A stretch of DNA of 12,172 bases from an uncultured Lachnospiraceae bacterium. GTDB taxonomy: Bacteria; Bacillota; Clostridia; Lachnospirales; Lachnospiraceae. The stretch is from the NCBI GenBank assembly GCA_947177515.1, contig CAMWUU010000061.1:1-12172 (forward strand). Direction: 5' to 3'. The position numbers were made by a program, and so were the translations under genes. How positions within the stretch are numbered: position 1 is the stretch's first letter; every line of letters starts with the position of its first letter. Shown one piece after another: positions 1 to 7,646 of the stretch. The notes beneath the pieces are model-generated. The model made no database searches and was not told where the DNA came from. It worked only from the letters and a program-made list of their open reading frames with translations.

Positions 1-418
1 TTTTTTCCTGTCCAGCACACTCTTCTTTTTCTTGCGTTTCTCCTATGTCTTCCTCCGACATTCCCGAATCCTGGTTCTTAACCTGATCCGCAAGATCCTC
101 TTCCCGTTTCTCTTCACTCTCCTCTTCGTCCTTCTTTTTTTCCCTCTGCTTTCCTTTCGGATACAGTGTCAGGCCAAATACCTTAAATTTTATCTTCAGC
201 CTGCCGTCACAAAAATCCACGGGCGCATGGATGAAATGAAACAAATAGTTCACCTCCGCATGCACCCTTATGCCCTCCTTCCCACGCGCAAACTGCGCGC
301 GGTACCGCAGGGGAACAAACAACAGCAAAACCAGGACAAAAAGCAACAATAACAGGATGCCGAGCAGCAAAATCCCGATTATTTTAAAGATTGTCCCGAG
401 AATACTGAAAAAAACCAC
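1..418 (-). CDS. DUF2953 domain-containing protein (YtfI-like), C-terminus outside window
   Basis: This is the N-terminal 139 residues of a protein that runs off the left edge. I translated it from a GTG at 418-416, preceded by AGGAGG with a 6-nt spacer; no better ATG is available. One hydrophobic segment (about residues 4-34) is followed by FVPLRYRAQ and a short beta-like stretch containing FKVFGLTLYPKGK, the layout typical of DUF2953 membrane-anchored proteins. After that comes a highly charged Lys/Glu-rich stretch. In Bacillus and many Clostridia a DUF2953 gene (ytfI) lies directly upstream of the spore germination protein gene gerW/ytfJ, so gerW may lie just beyond the edge; this is inference. 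The biochemical function of the family is unknown. It starts 27 nt after the preceding gene stops and is probably the last visible member of the minus-strand operon. Confidence 0.8.
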   Translation of the reverse strand, partial: MVFFSILGTIFKIIGILLLGILLLLLFVLVLLLFVPLRYRAQFARGKEGIRVHAEVNYLFHFIHAPVDFCDGRLKIKFKVFGLTLYPKGKQREKKKDEEESEEKREEDLADQVKNQDSGMSEEDIGETQEKEECAGQEK

Positions 419-445
419 GGCTCCCCTCCTTTTTGCCTGCAAAAC

Positions 446-763
446 CTATTGCCAACCAAAATATCCCCTCACGTCAAAATCCCCCGTCTGCCGGTATACT
501 TCCATAACCATCTCCTGCACAAGAGCCAGGGCTTCCTCGCGGCTTCCCGCAAGACCAAGCACATACAGTTCCTGTTTCTGCCGCACAGGGTACTTCATTT
601 CTTTCGCGGGGATCAGGTCAAACAAATCCCTCCCATTGGCGGCATAAGTAATCATCGTCACACCTTTGCCAAGCCTCTTTCCCTTTTTAATGCGCGGGAT
701 CAGCTTTTCACCTTTCCCCTTTAGGGATTCCCCAACAAACAGGTTTTCGCGAAACGTCAGCAT
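446..763 (-). CDS. Conserved small protein of unknown function (105 aa)
   Basis: A soluble 105-residue protein with no signal peptide or membrane segment. It begins MLTFRENLFVGESL and ends with GDFDVRGYFGWQ. Its hydrophobic pattern (KQELYVLGLAGSREEALALV, then QEMVMEVYRQTGDFDV) suggests a small alpha/beta fold with a long helix. I recall similar unnamed proteins in Lachnospiraceae with the same 'FREDLFVGESL ... LFVVGLA ... FDVR' pattern, but know no function. Its ATG directly follows the TAG of the upstream 482-aa gene, and the GGAGGAG ribosome binding site lies inside that gene's last codons. The two are therefore almost certainly translationally coupled. A DUF2953 gene follows 27 nt downstream. 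Confidence 0.85.
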   Translation of the reverse strand: MLTFRENLFVGESLKGKGEKLIPRIKKGKRLGKGVTMITYAANGRDLFDLIPAKEMKYPVRQKQELYVLGLAGSREEALALVQEMVMEVYRQTGDFDVRGYFGWQ

Positions 764-2212
764 CTACTCCTCCATCAGCTTTCTCATAAGCCGGATCCCC
801 GCCGCTTTCTCCGCCTTTTCGTGGCACCCAGCCAGACTTGTCCTAACATAATCCATCACCTCGTTCTGGCTGCCAAAAAAGACTGGCAGTTCCCCTAATA
901 CCGCCGCAATCATCGCACGGTTCATTATGGCCGGCTGCGCCGAAAATGCTGCAAGAAGTTTTTCCATCAGGGAATCTGCTGCCTGTTTCAGATAGGAACG
1001 ATCCGCTGTCTTTGGCTCTCCCCCCTCGCTTAGGTCAGCAAAAAGACTCCCCCCGACCAAAAGCACGCTGGTTTTCAGACAGGCATATTCCTGTCCCAAC
1101 ATCATCGCTTGTACACTCTCCTGCTCTTTTCCAGTAAATTTTGAGAGGGCAGCCTGGGCTTTTTGCAGTTTTGGGGTAAACTCCTCCAAAACACCTTCGG
1201 TCTTTTGAAGCAATGCGGCACATTCCCCGGAAACCGCCGCAAATTTCTCCGCTTCCCTTTTAGCAAGTCCCTTTTCGCAAAGTTCTTTAAGCAGCGGTGT
1301 AAGTTCCTGTGTTTCCCCCACTGCATCCTTATCGGCATAAGGGTAATTCAGCAACCATGCAAACAGCAAATTGATCAGCTCCATCAGGCTGTAATAGTCA
1401 TCCGTCAGCACCCGCACAGCTTCTGCCGTCCGCGTAAACAACTCCTGCGCTTCTTTATATTCCTCCTTTTGCACCTGCTTTAAATCCGTTTCTTTCAGGA
1501 TTCCGAGAGAGTGTGTGAATTCAGGGAAATATTCCCCCATCCCTTCCGGTTCATAAAGCCCCGCCACCGACAAAATCCGGTATACAAAGTCGTCCACCGC
1601 ACCCGTATCCATGCCATTATAATTTTCAAAGCCGCCGCGTACCAGATCCTCAAATTTCCCACGACCCATACGCACCGGCAACTGGGAGAGCATCTGCTGT
1701 ATCCTGGTATTAACCAGCAGATTATCTTTTTCCATAAAAATATAGCGCAAAATTTCCCTTGCCGCCTCATCGTCCTCAGGCAGGATAATCTCCTCTTCAA
1801 AGCGCGGTTCCACACGGTTTAAGATATACTCATACAGGGAAAAACGGTCGGTGTACGCCGTAAGTACCTCCATTTTTCTAGTTACCGTCCCCCTTAGCCC
1901 CGACAGGGTCAAAACGGATTTTTCCCTCAGGTCTGCATCAAACTCCCCAAGGAAATTATCCTTTGCGATGCGGCAGATTTCCCGCCAGATGGAAAGCGTT
2001 TCCCCACATAAGCTCCGCTCCCCGTCCGCCATGCCCTCATAAAAACTGAAAAACTGCATTAGGAAACTTGTCCCTGCAAAAACATGGTTCACTGAAGCCG
2101 CCTCCCTGAAAAATGTCGAAAGCTCCCGCTCAAAATTCTCCTTCTTCCTTATCCCATGTGCTTTTTTTCCATTGCCCATATCCACTACCATAACCTTTCT
2201 GCCCCAAGGCAT
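764..2212 (-). CDS. Hypothetical mostly helical cytoplasmic protein (482 aa)
   Basis: I do not recognise a named domain. The protein is long, soluble and apparently mostly alpha-helical, with no signal peptide, membrane segment or nucleotide-binding motif. Residues about 305-380 form an extended charged helix that could be a coiled coil (ELCEKGLAKREAEKFAA and onward). The N-terminal third is rich in Phe/Tyr, and an acidic patch (EEEIILPEDDEAA) lies near residue 145. Three in-frame ATGs compete for the start. The first (2212) has a modest GGAAGG 8 nt upstream; codons 8 and 12 are alternatives. It sits 97 nt after an ABC-2 permease and abuts the 105-aa gene (TAG then ATG), so it likely belongs to the same transcript. 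Function cannot be assigned; a cytoplasmic partner of the permeases is possible by context only. Confidence 0.8.
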   Translation of the reverse strand: MPWGRKVMVVDMGNGKKAHGIRKKENFERELSTFFREAASVNHVFAGTSFLMQFFSFYEGMADGERSLCGETLSIWREICRIAKDNFLGEFDADLREKSVLTLSGLRGTVTRKMEVLTAYTDRFSLYEYILNRVEPRFEEEIILPEDDEAAREILRYIFMEKDNLLVNTRIQQMLSQLPVRMGRGKFEDLVRGGFENYNGMDTGAVDDFVYRILSVAGLYEPEGMGEYFPEFTHSLGILKETDLKQVQKEEYKEAQELFTRTAEAVRVLTDDYYSLMELINLLFAWLLNYPYADKDAVGETQELTPLLKELCEKGLAKREAEKFAAVSGECAALLQKTEGVLEEFTPKLQKAQAALSKFTGKEQESVQAMMLGQEYACLKTSVLLVGGSLFADLSEGGEPKTADRSYLKQAADSLMEKLLAAFSAQPAIMNRAMIAAVLGELPVFFGSQNEVMDYVRTSLAGCHEKAEKAAGIRLMRKLMEE

Positions 2213-2309
2213 TTCTCTTAACCTTCCCTACACAATCAGAAATCTTTTGTGCCACTTAAAGTTCCCTGCAAAAATCGTGCACCTTGCCGGAATGGTGATC
2301 GGAAATTTC

Positions 2310-3413
2310 CTATAGAATCCACGTAAAACAACGCAGGTACGCGCAGTTCGGTATTAAGGAAAACCATCCGGGGAACTTTGGGAACAAAACCCCGTCCACC
2401 ACCGATAAAAATCCGCATATCCCGGATACTGCTAGGACAAATGTACCGGCGACCTGGTATACAAACAATCCCCTTGCCGCCTTCGCTAATATATAATAGA
2501 TTAATGCCATAATAACCGAAAAAAACGCGCTTGTCCAGAAGATGGGAAAAAATTTTTTAAAGTTCCCCACCCCCGACGCGACACAAAACGCGAAAACTGC
2601 CGAGGGAAGGAAGGCAAGCAGCGCGCAGGCAAGCAGGCTGCCAAATGCCTCACACACTCCCCCCATCCCGGATAGGCGCTTTCTTTTGCGGACACCGCAC
2701 TCCCCTTCCAGGCATATGCAGGAGAGTGGAGCCATCATCACAAGTGTAAGGAGCACCGCGGCCACAGCAGCCACCGCCTGACGGTAAAACAGACTGTTTT
2801 TCAGCCCTTCCCTCCGCTCCCCGCCCTTTCCATCCAAAAAACGAAACTCAAAGGCAAAATCAAAATCCTCATTGCCAAGCAGGGATGCCGCATATGCCTC
2901 ATACTCCTGCCTGCTAAATTTTTCTTTTTCCCCCGGTGCAAGTTTCCCGTAGGCTAAATAGGCATGTGCCTGGCAGATATCATACATCATCTCCCCCGCC
3001 ACAATATCCGTTATAAGGGTGGCAACATTATCCCCCTCCTCATGGTAGACATTGACTAGGGCACGGTATTCGCCCGCAGACACTGCCTGCCCATAGCCTT
3101 CTTTTATTTCAAGGATACAGCGGATATCCCCGTTTTCCAAAAGCGAAAGAAGCTCCTGATATGTTCCGCTTTTCACTGATAAAGCCTCATTCCCGCCAAC
3201 CCTGTCCACAAGTTCTTCTGACTGCGTGCTCCTATCCCCGTCAATTAACCCGATCGGGATGGAAGAAAGCTCGTCCGCTCCCCGGCTAAAATCCGACATA
3301 CATAACAAAAAGGTAAGCATGGATAAGATAAGTACGGACACGGTTATCCGATCCCTAACAAAAAGCTTAAGGCACAGCCTTGCCTGAGCAAGGGTTTTTC
3401 TAAGTATTTCCAT
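2310..3413 (-). CDS. ABC-2 type transporter permease
   Basis: A 367-residue integral membrane protein with the ABC-2 permease plan: one N-terminal membrane helix (about 22-40), a large extracytoplasmic domain beginning with the family-typical IPIGLIDGDRSTQSEELVDR (about 52-72), then four or five C-terminal membrane helices (about 212-340) and a short tail. Such permeases pair with a cytoplasmic ATPase to export or extrude substrates; the substrate cannot be read from sequence. I chose the ATG at 3413 because GGAGG lies 9 nt upstream. An ATG at 3437 would add eight residues (MEGGREEA) and has a weaker GGGAG site. The start overlaps the end of the upstream permease by 14 nt, so the two proteins are probably made together and form a heterodimer. 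No ABC ATPase is encoded nearby. Confidence 0.85.
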   Translation of the reverse strand: MEILRKTLAQARLCLKLFVRDRITVSVLILSMLTFLLCMSDFSRGADELSSIPIGLIDGDRSTQSEELVDRVGGNEALSVKSGTYQELLSLLENGDIRCILEIKEGYGQAVSAGEYRALVNVYHEEGDNVATLITDIVAGEMMYDICQAHAYLAYGKLAPGEKEKFSRQEYEAYAASLLGNEDFDFAFEFRFLDGKGGERREGLKNSLFYRQAVAAVAAVLLTLVMMAPLSCICLEGECGVRKRKRLSGMGGVCEAFGSLLACALLAFLPSAVFAFCVASGVGNFKKFFPIFWTSAFFSVIMALIYYILAKAARGLFVYQVAGTFVLAVSGICGFLSVVDGVLFPKFPGWFSLIPNCAYLRCFTWIL

Positions 3414-4608
3414 GGCTTCTTCCCTCCCCCCTTCCATACAGGCTCCCTGCCAGAAAAAGCAACATCACGGCGCAACCCATACAGACCACTCCCACAAGGA
3501 AAAGTTCCCTTGCAGGAAGATTCCCCGCCCTGGCATCAAAAATCAGGCACAAAAAGTTGTAATTCGGTAAAAAACGCGCTATAGTGCGCATCCCGGCAGG
3601 AAGGTACATAAATGGGATCAGCCCCCCGCCAAGGACTGTGCCAAGTAAAAGAAGCATGTTCGATGCAAGCAGATAATTTTTTATTTCCCGCAGCGCTGCC
3701 GCAACAAACAACATTAGCGCACCCATCAGGCACGCGTACAGGAAAAGAAGACAAAACACCTGCCATGGACAGGATATACCGGCAATATTAAGAATTACAG
3801 CAAAAAGGACAATCCCCACCGCAAGCAGGCTCCCGAAAAAAAATTCCTTCTGCCACAGGATGTGCAAACCCGAAATCCCCATTGTAACAAGACGCGCATA
3901 TATGCCCGCGCGGTGCCCCTGCAAAAAACCAACCCCTGCAAGGAGCGCTAAGAAGGTAGCCAATAAAAGGGCGGCCTCGTGCAAATAAAAGGAAGCTAAT
4001 TCGATATTCCCATAATTTTCCAATATATACCACTCAAAAAAATCACTTTTGGATAGCGCTTTGAGGATTAACTGCACTGAAACCCGGTCATTCATCTCAT
4101 CCGCCTGCTCTTTTGACATACCGGAAAGCAACATAACCCGGTAGAGCGCCACACAGTGCAATTCCACGGAGGAAATATATTTTTCGTAAGCCTTAAGGAG
4201 GTTTTTCAGCATAATCTCAACCGCCGGCTTCTTAGTGGAAATCACTGCCTGTACCGGAAGGTGGCGAAGGTATGTCATACTGTCCGCAAATTCCTCCGGG
4301 ATAACTAAGTACATATCAAGTTTTCCCTCCTCAAACCAGGACTGTACTTCCTCCTGTTCTCCGATATAGACGGAAACATAGGAAGTAAACAGCCCGTTCT
4401 CCTCATAGAAGGAAAGCAGCATCCTTGAATAAATCGAATTATCCCGGTTCACAATCCCAATCGCAACACGCTCTGAAGCGTCCGTTTGTCCTCTTACCCC
4501 GCGCAAAAAGAAAAACATGCTGAACCCAACGAAAATTCCCGTCAGGGCAAAAAAAAGCTTTCTGCGCGAAAAAAGTCCCCAGATCCCCTGTATCCACAAC
4601 GCCCCCAT
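3400..4608 (-). CDS. ABC-2 type transporter permease
   Basis: A 402-residue permease with the same architecture as its downstream neighbour: an N-terminal membrane helix (about 17-36), an extracytoplasmic domain starting VAIGIVNRDNSIYSRMLLSF (about 48-67), then membrane helices near 207-229, 259-278, 283-304, 314-336 and 368-391. The C-terminal FLPNYNFLCLIFDA resembles the re-entrant loop region of ABC-2 permeases. The start is taken at the ATG at 4608, with AGAGGG about 8 nt upstream; a TTG two codons earlier (4614) is possible but lies too close to that site. It follows the pseudo-rhomboid gene by 24 nt and overlaps the next permease by 14 nt. A heterodimeric permease pair lacking an adjacent ATPase is the notable feature. 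Confidence 0.85.
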   Translation of the reverse strand: MGALWIQGIWGLFSRRKLFFALTGIFVGFSMFFFLRGVRGQTDASERVAIGIVNRDNSIYSRMLLSFYEENGLFTSYVSVYIGEQEEVQSWFEEGKLDMYLVIPEEFADSMTYLRHLPVQAVISTKKPAVEIMLKNLLKAYEKYISSVELHCVALYRVMLLSGMSKEQADEMNDRVSVQLILKALSKSDFFEWYILENYGNIELASFYLHEAALLLATFLALLAGVGFLQGHRAGIYARLVTMGISGLHILWQKEFFFGSLLAVGIVLFAVILNIAGISCPWQVFCLLFLYACLMGALMLFVAAALREIKNYLLASNMLLLLGTVLGGGLIPFMYLPAGMRTIARFLPNYNFLCLIFDARAGNLPARELFLVGVVCMGCAVMLLFLAGSLYGRGEGRSHGNT

Positions 4609-4632
4609 ACGCAAAACCCTCTCCCAGCAAAA

Positions 4633-5586
4633 TTATACATCCCTGCCTGTCCCATCCGCGTCCTTTGCACGCACATGCAGATGCGAATACAGATGTTCGG
4701 AGCAATATTCGTAGTTCCCGTCACATTTCGAACAGAAACGGAATTCGAGCGAATCATCATCTAGCTCCGTCTTCCCGCATACGGCGCAGCGATGTCTTGT
4801 AACCACATTCTTCCCCCGAAACGACGACACATTATCGCCTCTTTCGCCCTGGCGCACCGCGCGCTTAAACTTCTGCTTGCGGTTAATCTCCTGCGGCGAA
4901 ATGCGCTTGTAATTACGCGTAAGCAGAAAGAACACAACAAAATTTAAAAGTGATGCCCCGATAATAATTCGTCCCACCGTATCATATTTGATAAACTCGT
5001 ACACCACCATCACGGCATACATAATACCAAGATACTTAACCTTAATCGGCAGCACATACATCAGATAAATCACCTGTTCCGGGAAGGTTGCCGCAAACGC
5101 CAGGTATATCGACATATTAACATAATAAGTAGAAAACAGGCGGAACCACATCCCCGCCATCATCCCATTTGTAAAAAAGTTTTCCGCCCCGTACAACTTT
5201 ATCATCAGGCTGTAATCTTTATCAAGGTAAGCGTAGCCCATAACCGCAAAGCTCCCAAGAATTGTAAAAAGCATACCGCCGAAAATATAAAAATTATAGC
5301 GGAATGTCCCCCAGGTGCGCTCAAGCATTGTACCTATGGCATAATAAAAATAGAGCATGAGCAAAGTAAAGAAACCGAATGCATCCGGCGGAACCAAAAT
5401 CCAGGTAACAAGCCGCCATACCTGGCCGTGCAGGATCAAATAAGGATTTAAGGTAAATAGTGAAAGGATCTGCGAACCAACTAGCTGCAACACATAACCG
5501 ATGGCATAACAACAGATCAAAACAAACGAAAGGTTTCGGATCGAATACCTGCCAAACTTTCGTTCCAGTTTATAAATAAATTTCAT
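4633..5586 (-). CDS. Rhomboid-fold (Derlin-like) membrane protein with C-terminal zinc-binding tail
   Basis: A 317-residue membrane protein with about six membrane segments between residues 18 and 223. The loop HGQVWRLVTWIL (53-64) matches the conserved G-x-W-R-x-x-T loop of rhomboid and Derlin proteins, and GTMLERTWGTFRYNFYIFGG (85-104) matches the following G-x-x-L-E-x-x-x-G segment. I find neither the catalytic GxSG of active rhomboid proteases nor a matching late histidine, so it is probably a pseudo-protease, although automated pipelines may call it a rhomboid protease. A basic linker (about 232-265) leads to a tail with C267-x2-C270, C285-x2-C288, C295-x2-H298, H302 and H304, which looks able to bind two zinc ions. 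Ribosome binding site GGGAGG is 6 nt from the ATG. It is the first gene after a consensus promoter and is followed by two permease genes. Confidence 0.85.
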   Translation of the reverse strand: MKFIYKLERKFGRYSIRNLSFVLICCYAIGYVLQLVGSQILSLFTLNPYLILHGQVWRLVTWILVPPDAFGFFTLLMLYFYYAIGTMLERTWGTFRYNFYIFGGMLFTILGSFAVMGYAYLDKDYSLMIKLYGAENFFTNGMMAGMWFRLFSTYYVNMSIYLAFAATFPEQVIYLMYVLPIKVKYLGIMYAVMVVYEFIKYDTVGRIIIGASLLNFVVFFLLTRNYKRISPQEINRKQKFKRAVRQGERGDNVSSFRGKNVVTRHRCAVCGKTELDDDSLEFRFCSKCDGNYEYCSEHLYSHLHVRAKDADGTGRDV

Positions 5587-5633
5587 GTTTAGCCTCCCAT
5601 ACTGCGACTATTTTTCGGAGCAGCCCATGGCCC

Positions 5634-5657
5634 AAGTTTTGGCGCAGCACAAAACTT
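5634..5657 (-). promoter_or_regulatory. Hairpin in the leader of the minus-strand operon
   Basis: AAGTTTTG and CAAAACTT form a perfect 8-bp inverted repeat around an 8-nt loop, located in the predicted 5' leader (about 5745 to 5587) between the consensus promoter and the pseudo-rhomboid start. No T-run follows on the transcribed strand, so it is not an obvious terminator. A role in leader folding or mRNA stability is inference. Confidence 0.35.
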
Positions 5658-5751
5658 CCCGGTCAGAAATCTTAATCCCGAACCCTTCCCCCATATTTTT
5701 TCGTCCGGAACGGATACTTTTTTCCAGTTCCACCATGCACTACCAGCATCC

Positions 5752-5780
5752 ATTATAAGTTTTCCCCGCAATAATGTCAA
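5752..5780 (-). promoter_or_regulatory. Consensus sigma-A promoter for the minus-strand operon
   Basis: On the minus strand the -35 TTGACA (5780-5775) and the -10 TATAAT (5757-5752) are both perfect and separated by exactly 17 nt. The predicted start of transcription is near 5745, about 160 nt upstream of the pseudo-rhomboid ATG. The direction and position fit the six-gene minus-strand run, so strong constitutive or repressor-controlled transcription is expected. Confidence 0.8.
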
Positions 5781-5789
5781 ATAAAAGGA

Positions 5790-5818
5790 TTCTAAATTTT
5801 TGGATTCCATGTTATAAT
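5790..5818 (+). promoter_or_regulatory. Extended -10 promoter for rqcH
   Basis: A perfect TATAAT at 5813-5818 is preceded by TGT, giving an extended -10 (TGnTATAAT). The best -35 at 17 nt is the poor TTCTAA (5790-5795), as is usual for extended -10 promoters. The rqcH start codon lies 32 nt downstream. A direct repeat GGATTC (5787-5792 and 5802-5807) straddles the -35/spacer region. The -35 of the divergent operon promoter is only 9 bp away, so the two promoters could interfere with each other or share a regulator. Confidence 0.6.
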
Positions 5819-5850
5819 ATCGCAAGAGATTATAGAAAAGAGGTATTTTT

Positions 5851-7620
5851 ATGGCATTTGACGGCATTGTAATTTCAAATATCGCGCAGGAACTCGCACA
5901 GAAATTAACCGGCGGGCGGATCATAAAGGTCAGCCAGCCCGAAAAGGACGAACTGATCCTGACTGTGAAAAACTATGACACCTACAAACTTTTTATCTCA
6001 GCCTCAGCCTCCCTGCCCTTAATCTACTTAACGCAGGCGACAAAACCAAATCCGATGACCGCCCCGAATTTTTGTATGCTGCTGCGCAAACACTTTAACA
6101 GCGCGCGCATCCTTTCCATCACACAGCCCGGTCTTGAGCGCATCTTAGATATTGCAGTCGAACACTTAGACGAGCTTGGCGACTTATGTGTTAAACATCT
6201 TATTGTTGAGATTATGGGCAAGCACAGCAATATTATTCTCTGCGACGACAAAAAACAGATTATTGACAGTATCAAACATATTTCCGGCGCAGTCAGTTCC
6301 GTAAGGGAAGTGCTCCCAGGAAGGGAATATTTTATCCCTAAGACGCAGGAAAAATATGATCCGCTTACTATCAGCGCGCAGGACTTTCTTGCCCATATTG
6401 CTGTAAAGCCACTCCCCGCAGCAAAGGCACTCTACCAGGGACTCGTTGGCATCAGCCCGGTTTTTGCCAACGAACTCTGCCATAAGGCAGGACTTGATGG
6501 CAACCAGCCCCTTCCATCTTTGCCGGAAGAATATGTGCTCCACCTTTTTTCCTGCCTGAACAGCCTTATGGAGCGGGTAAAAACGGGGGATTTCGCACCA
6601 AATATTATCTACCAGGACGGTCTGCCGACCGAGTTTTCTTCGCTCCCGCTCACCTGCTACAGCGATTTTTTTAACGCAACGGTAAAAGAGTATACCTCCA
6701 TCTCGCTGCTTTTGGAAGACTACTATGCCGCGCGCAATAAATTCACCCGCATCCGCCAGAAATCTGCCGACCTGCGGCGCGTGGTTGCAAACGCCATAGA
6801 ACGCGACAGCAAAAAATACGACCTGCAGAGAAAACAGCTTAAGGATACGGAAAAAAGAGAAAAATACCGTATTTACGGCGAACTGCTGACCACCTACGGC
6901 TACAGCGTAAAACCGGGTCAAAAATCCGCGGCCATCCTGAATTATTACACAAACGAGGATCTTACCATCCCGCTTGACCCGGATTTGTCCGCCATTGACA
7001 ACGCAAAACAGTACTTTGACAAATATGCTAAATTAAAGCGTACCCATTCCGCCCTCTCCCGCTTGTGCGAGGAAACAAGGGAAGAATTAAACCATCTCGA
7101 TTCCATCCGGACAGCGCTCGATATTGCCGAAAGCGAGGAAGACCTGGCACAGCTCAAGGAAGAAATGATGGATTATGGCTATATCAAACGCCATTATGGA
7201 CAGGTAAAAGCCGGAAAGAAAGCTCCTAAAAAGGTAAAAATTACCAGTAAACCCTTCCACTATCTCTCCTCGGATGGCTATGATATCTATGTTGGGAAAA
7301 ACAACTACCAGAATGATGAACTGACCTTCCAGTTCGCCACTGGCAATGACTGGTGGTTCCATGCGAAAGGAATGCCGGGTTCCCATGTTATTGTGCGCTC
7401 AAAGGGTACCGAACTTCCAGACCGCGTCTTTGAGGAGGCTGGGCAGCTTGCAGCATACTACTCAAAAGGGCGGGAGGCGGATAAAGTTGAGATCGATTAT
7501 CTGGAGAAACGCAATGTAAAGAAGCCGAACGGGGCGAAACCGGGCTTTGTGGTTTACTATACCAACTATTCGCTTATCGCCTCCCCTAACATCAAATCAC
7601 TTACACTGGTTTCGGATTAA
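5851..7620 (+). CDS. rqcH: RqcH / Rqc2-family (NFACT, FbpA) ribosome quality control protein
   Basis: A 589-residue cytoplasmic protein, full length for the family. RqcH binds stalled 50S-peptidyl-tRNA complexes and recruits tRNA-Ala so that alanine tails mark the incomplete chain for degradation; older annotation calls it fibronectin-binding protein A. The N-terminal NFACT domain opens with MAFDGIVISNI and GGRIIKVSQPEKDELIL, and carries LIVEIMGKHSNIIL at 117-130. A helical coiled-coil middle (about 285-345 and 385-445) contains a helix-hairpin-helix-like stretch near 190-240. The C-terminal NFACT-R domain (about 466-575) has the hallmark WWFHAKGMPGSHVI at 501-514. The start has AGAGG 7 nt upstream. 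The functionally important Asp-Arg pair (D97/R98 in B. subtilis) appears here as E96-R97, a conservative change. It is likely co-transcribed with the PHP gene 26 nt downstream. Confidence 0.95.
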   Translation: MAFDGIVISNIAQELAQKLTGGRIIKVSQPEKDELILTVKNYDTYKLFISASASLPLIYLTQATKPNPMTAPNFCMLLRKHFNSARILSITQPGLERILDIAVEHLDELGDLCVKHLIVEIMGKHSNIILCDDKKQIIDSIKHISGAVSSVREVLPGREYFIPKTQEKYDPLTISAQDFLAHIAVKPLPAAKALYQGLVGISPVFANELCHKAGLDGNQPLPSLPEEYVLHLFSCLNSLMERVKTGDFAPNIIYQDGLPTEFSSLPLTCYSDFFNATVKEYTSISLLLEDYYAARNKFTRIRQKSADLRRVVANAIERDSKKYDLQRKQLKDTEKREKYRIYGELLTTYGYSVKPGQKSAAILNYYTNEDLTIPLDPDLSAIDNAKQYFDKYAKLKRTHSALSRLCEETREELNHLDSIRTALDIAESEEDLAQLKEEMMDYGYIKRHYGQVKAGKKAPKKVKITSKPFHYLSSDGYDIYVGKNNYQNDELTFQFATGNDWWFHAKGMPGSHVIVRSKGTELPDRVFEEAGQLAAYYSKGREADKVEIDYLEKRNVKKPNGAKPGFVVYYTNYSLIASPNIKSLTLVSD

Positions 7621-7646
7621 ACCCATATAAGAAAGGGGGACAACCT

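Noticed and set aside
2213..2309. A possible internal promoter or terminator between the permease and the 482-aa gene
   Set aside because: The only -35/-10 candidate is poor and the only palindrome (GGAAATTTCC at 2301-2310) overlaps the stop codon with no T-run. I see no firm break in the operon.
5589..5924. A 111-codon minus-strand open frame across the rqcH start and the divergent promoters
   Set aside because: It overlaps the rqcH start and both promoters, has no good ribosome binding site, and its internal ATG lies at or before the predicted transcription start.
6184..6921. A 245-codon open frame on the minus strand inside rqcH
   Set aside because: The plus strand encodes a full-length, well-conserved RqcH here. 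The antisense frame has no ribosome binding site or recognisable domain.
5851..7620. A fibronectin-binding adhesin, as the traditional FbpA name suggests
   Set aside because: There is no signal peptide or surface anchor, and the NFACT-N/NFACT-R layout is that of cytoplasmic RqcH.
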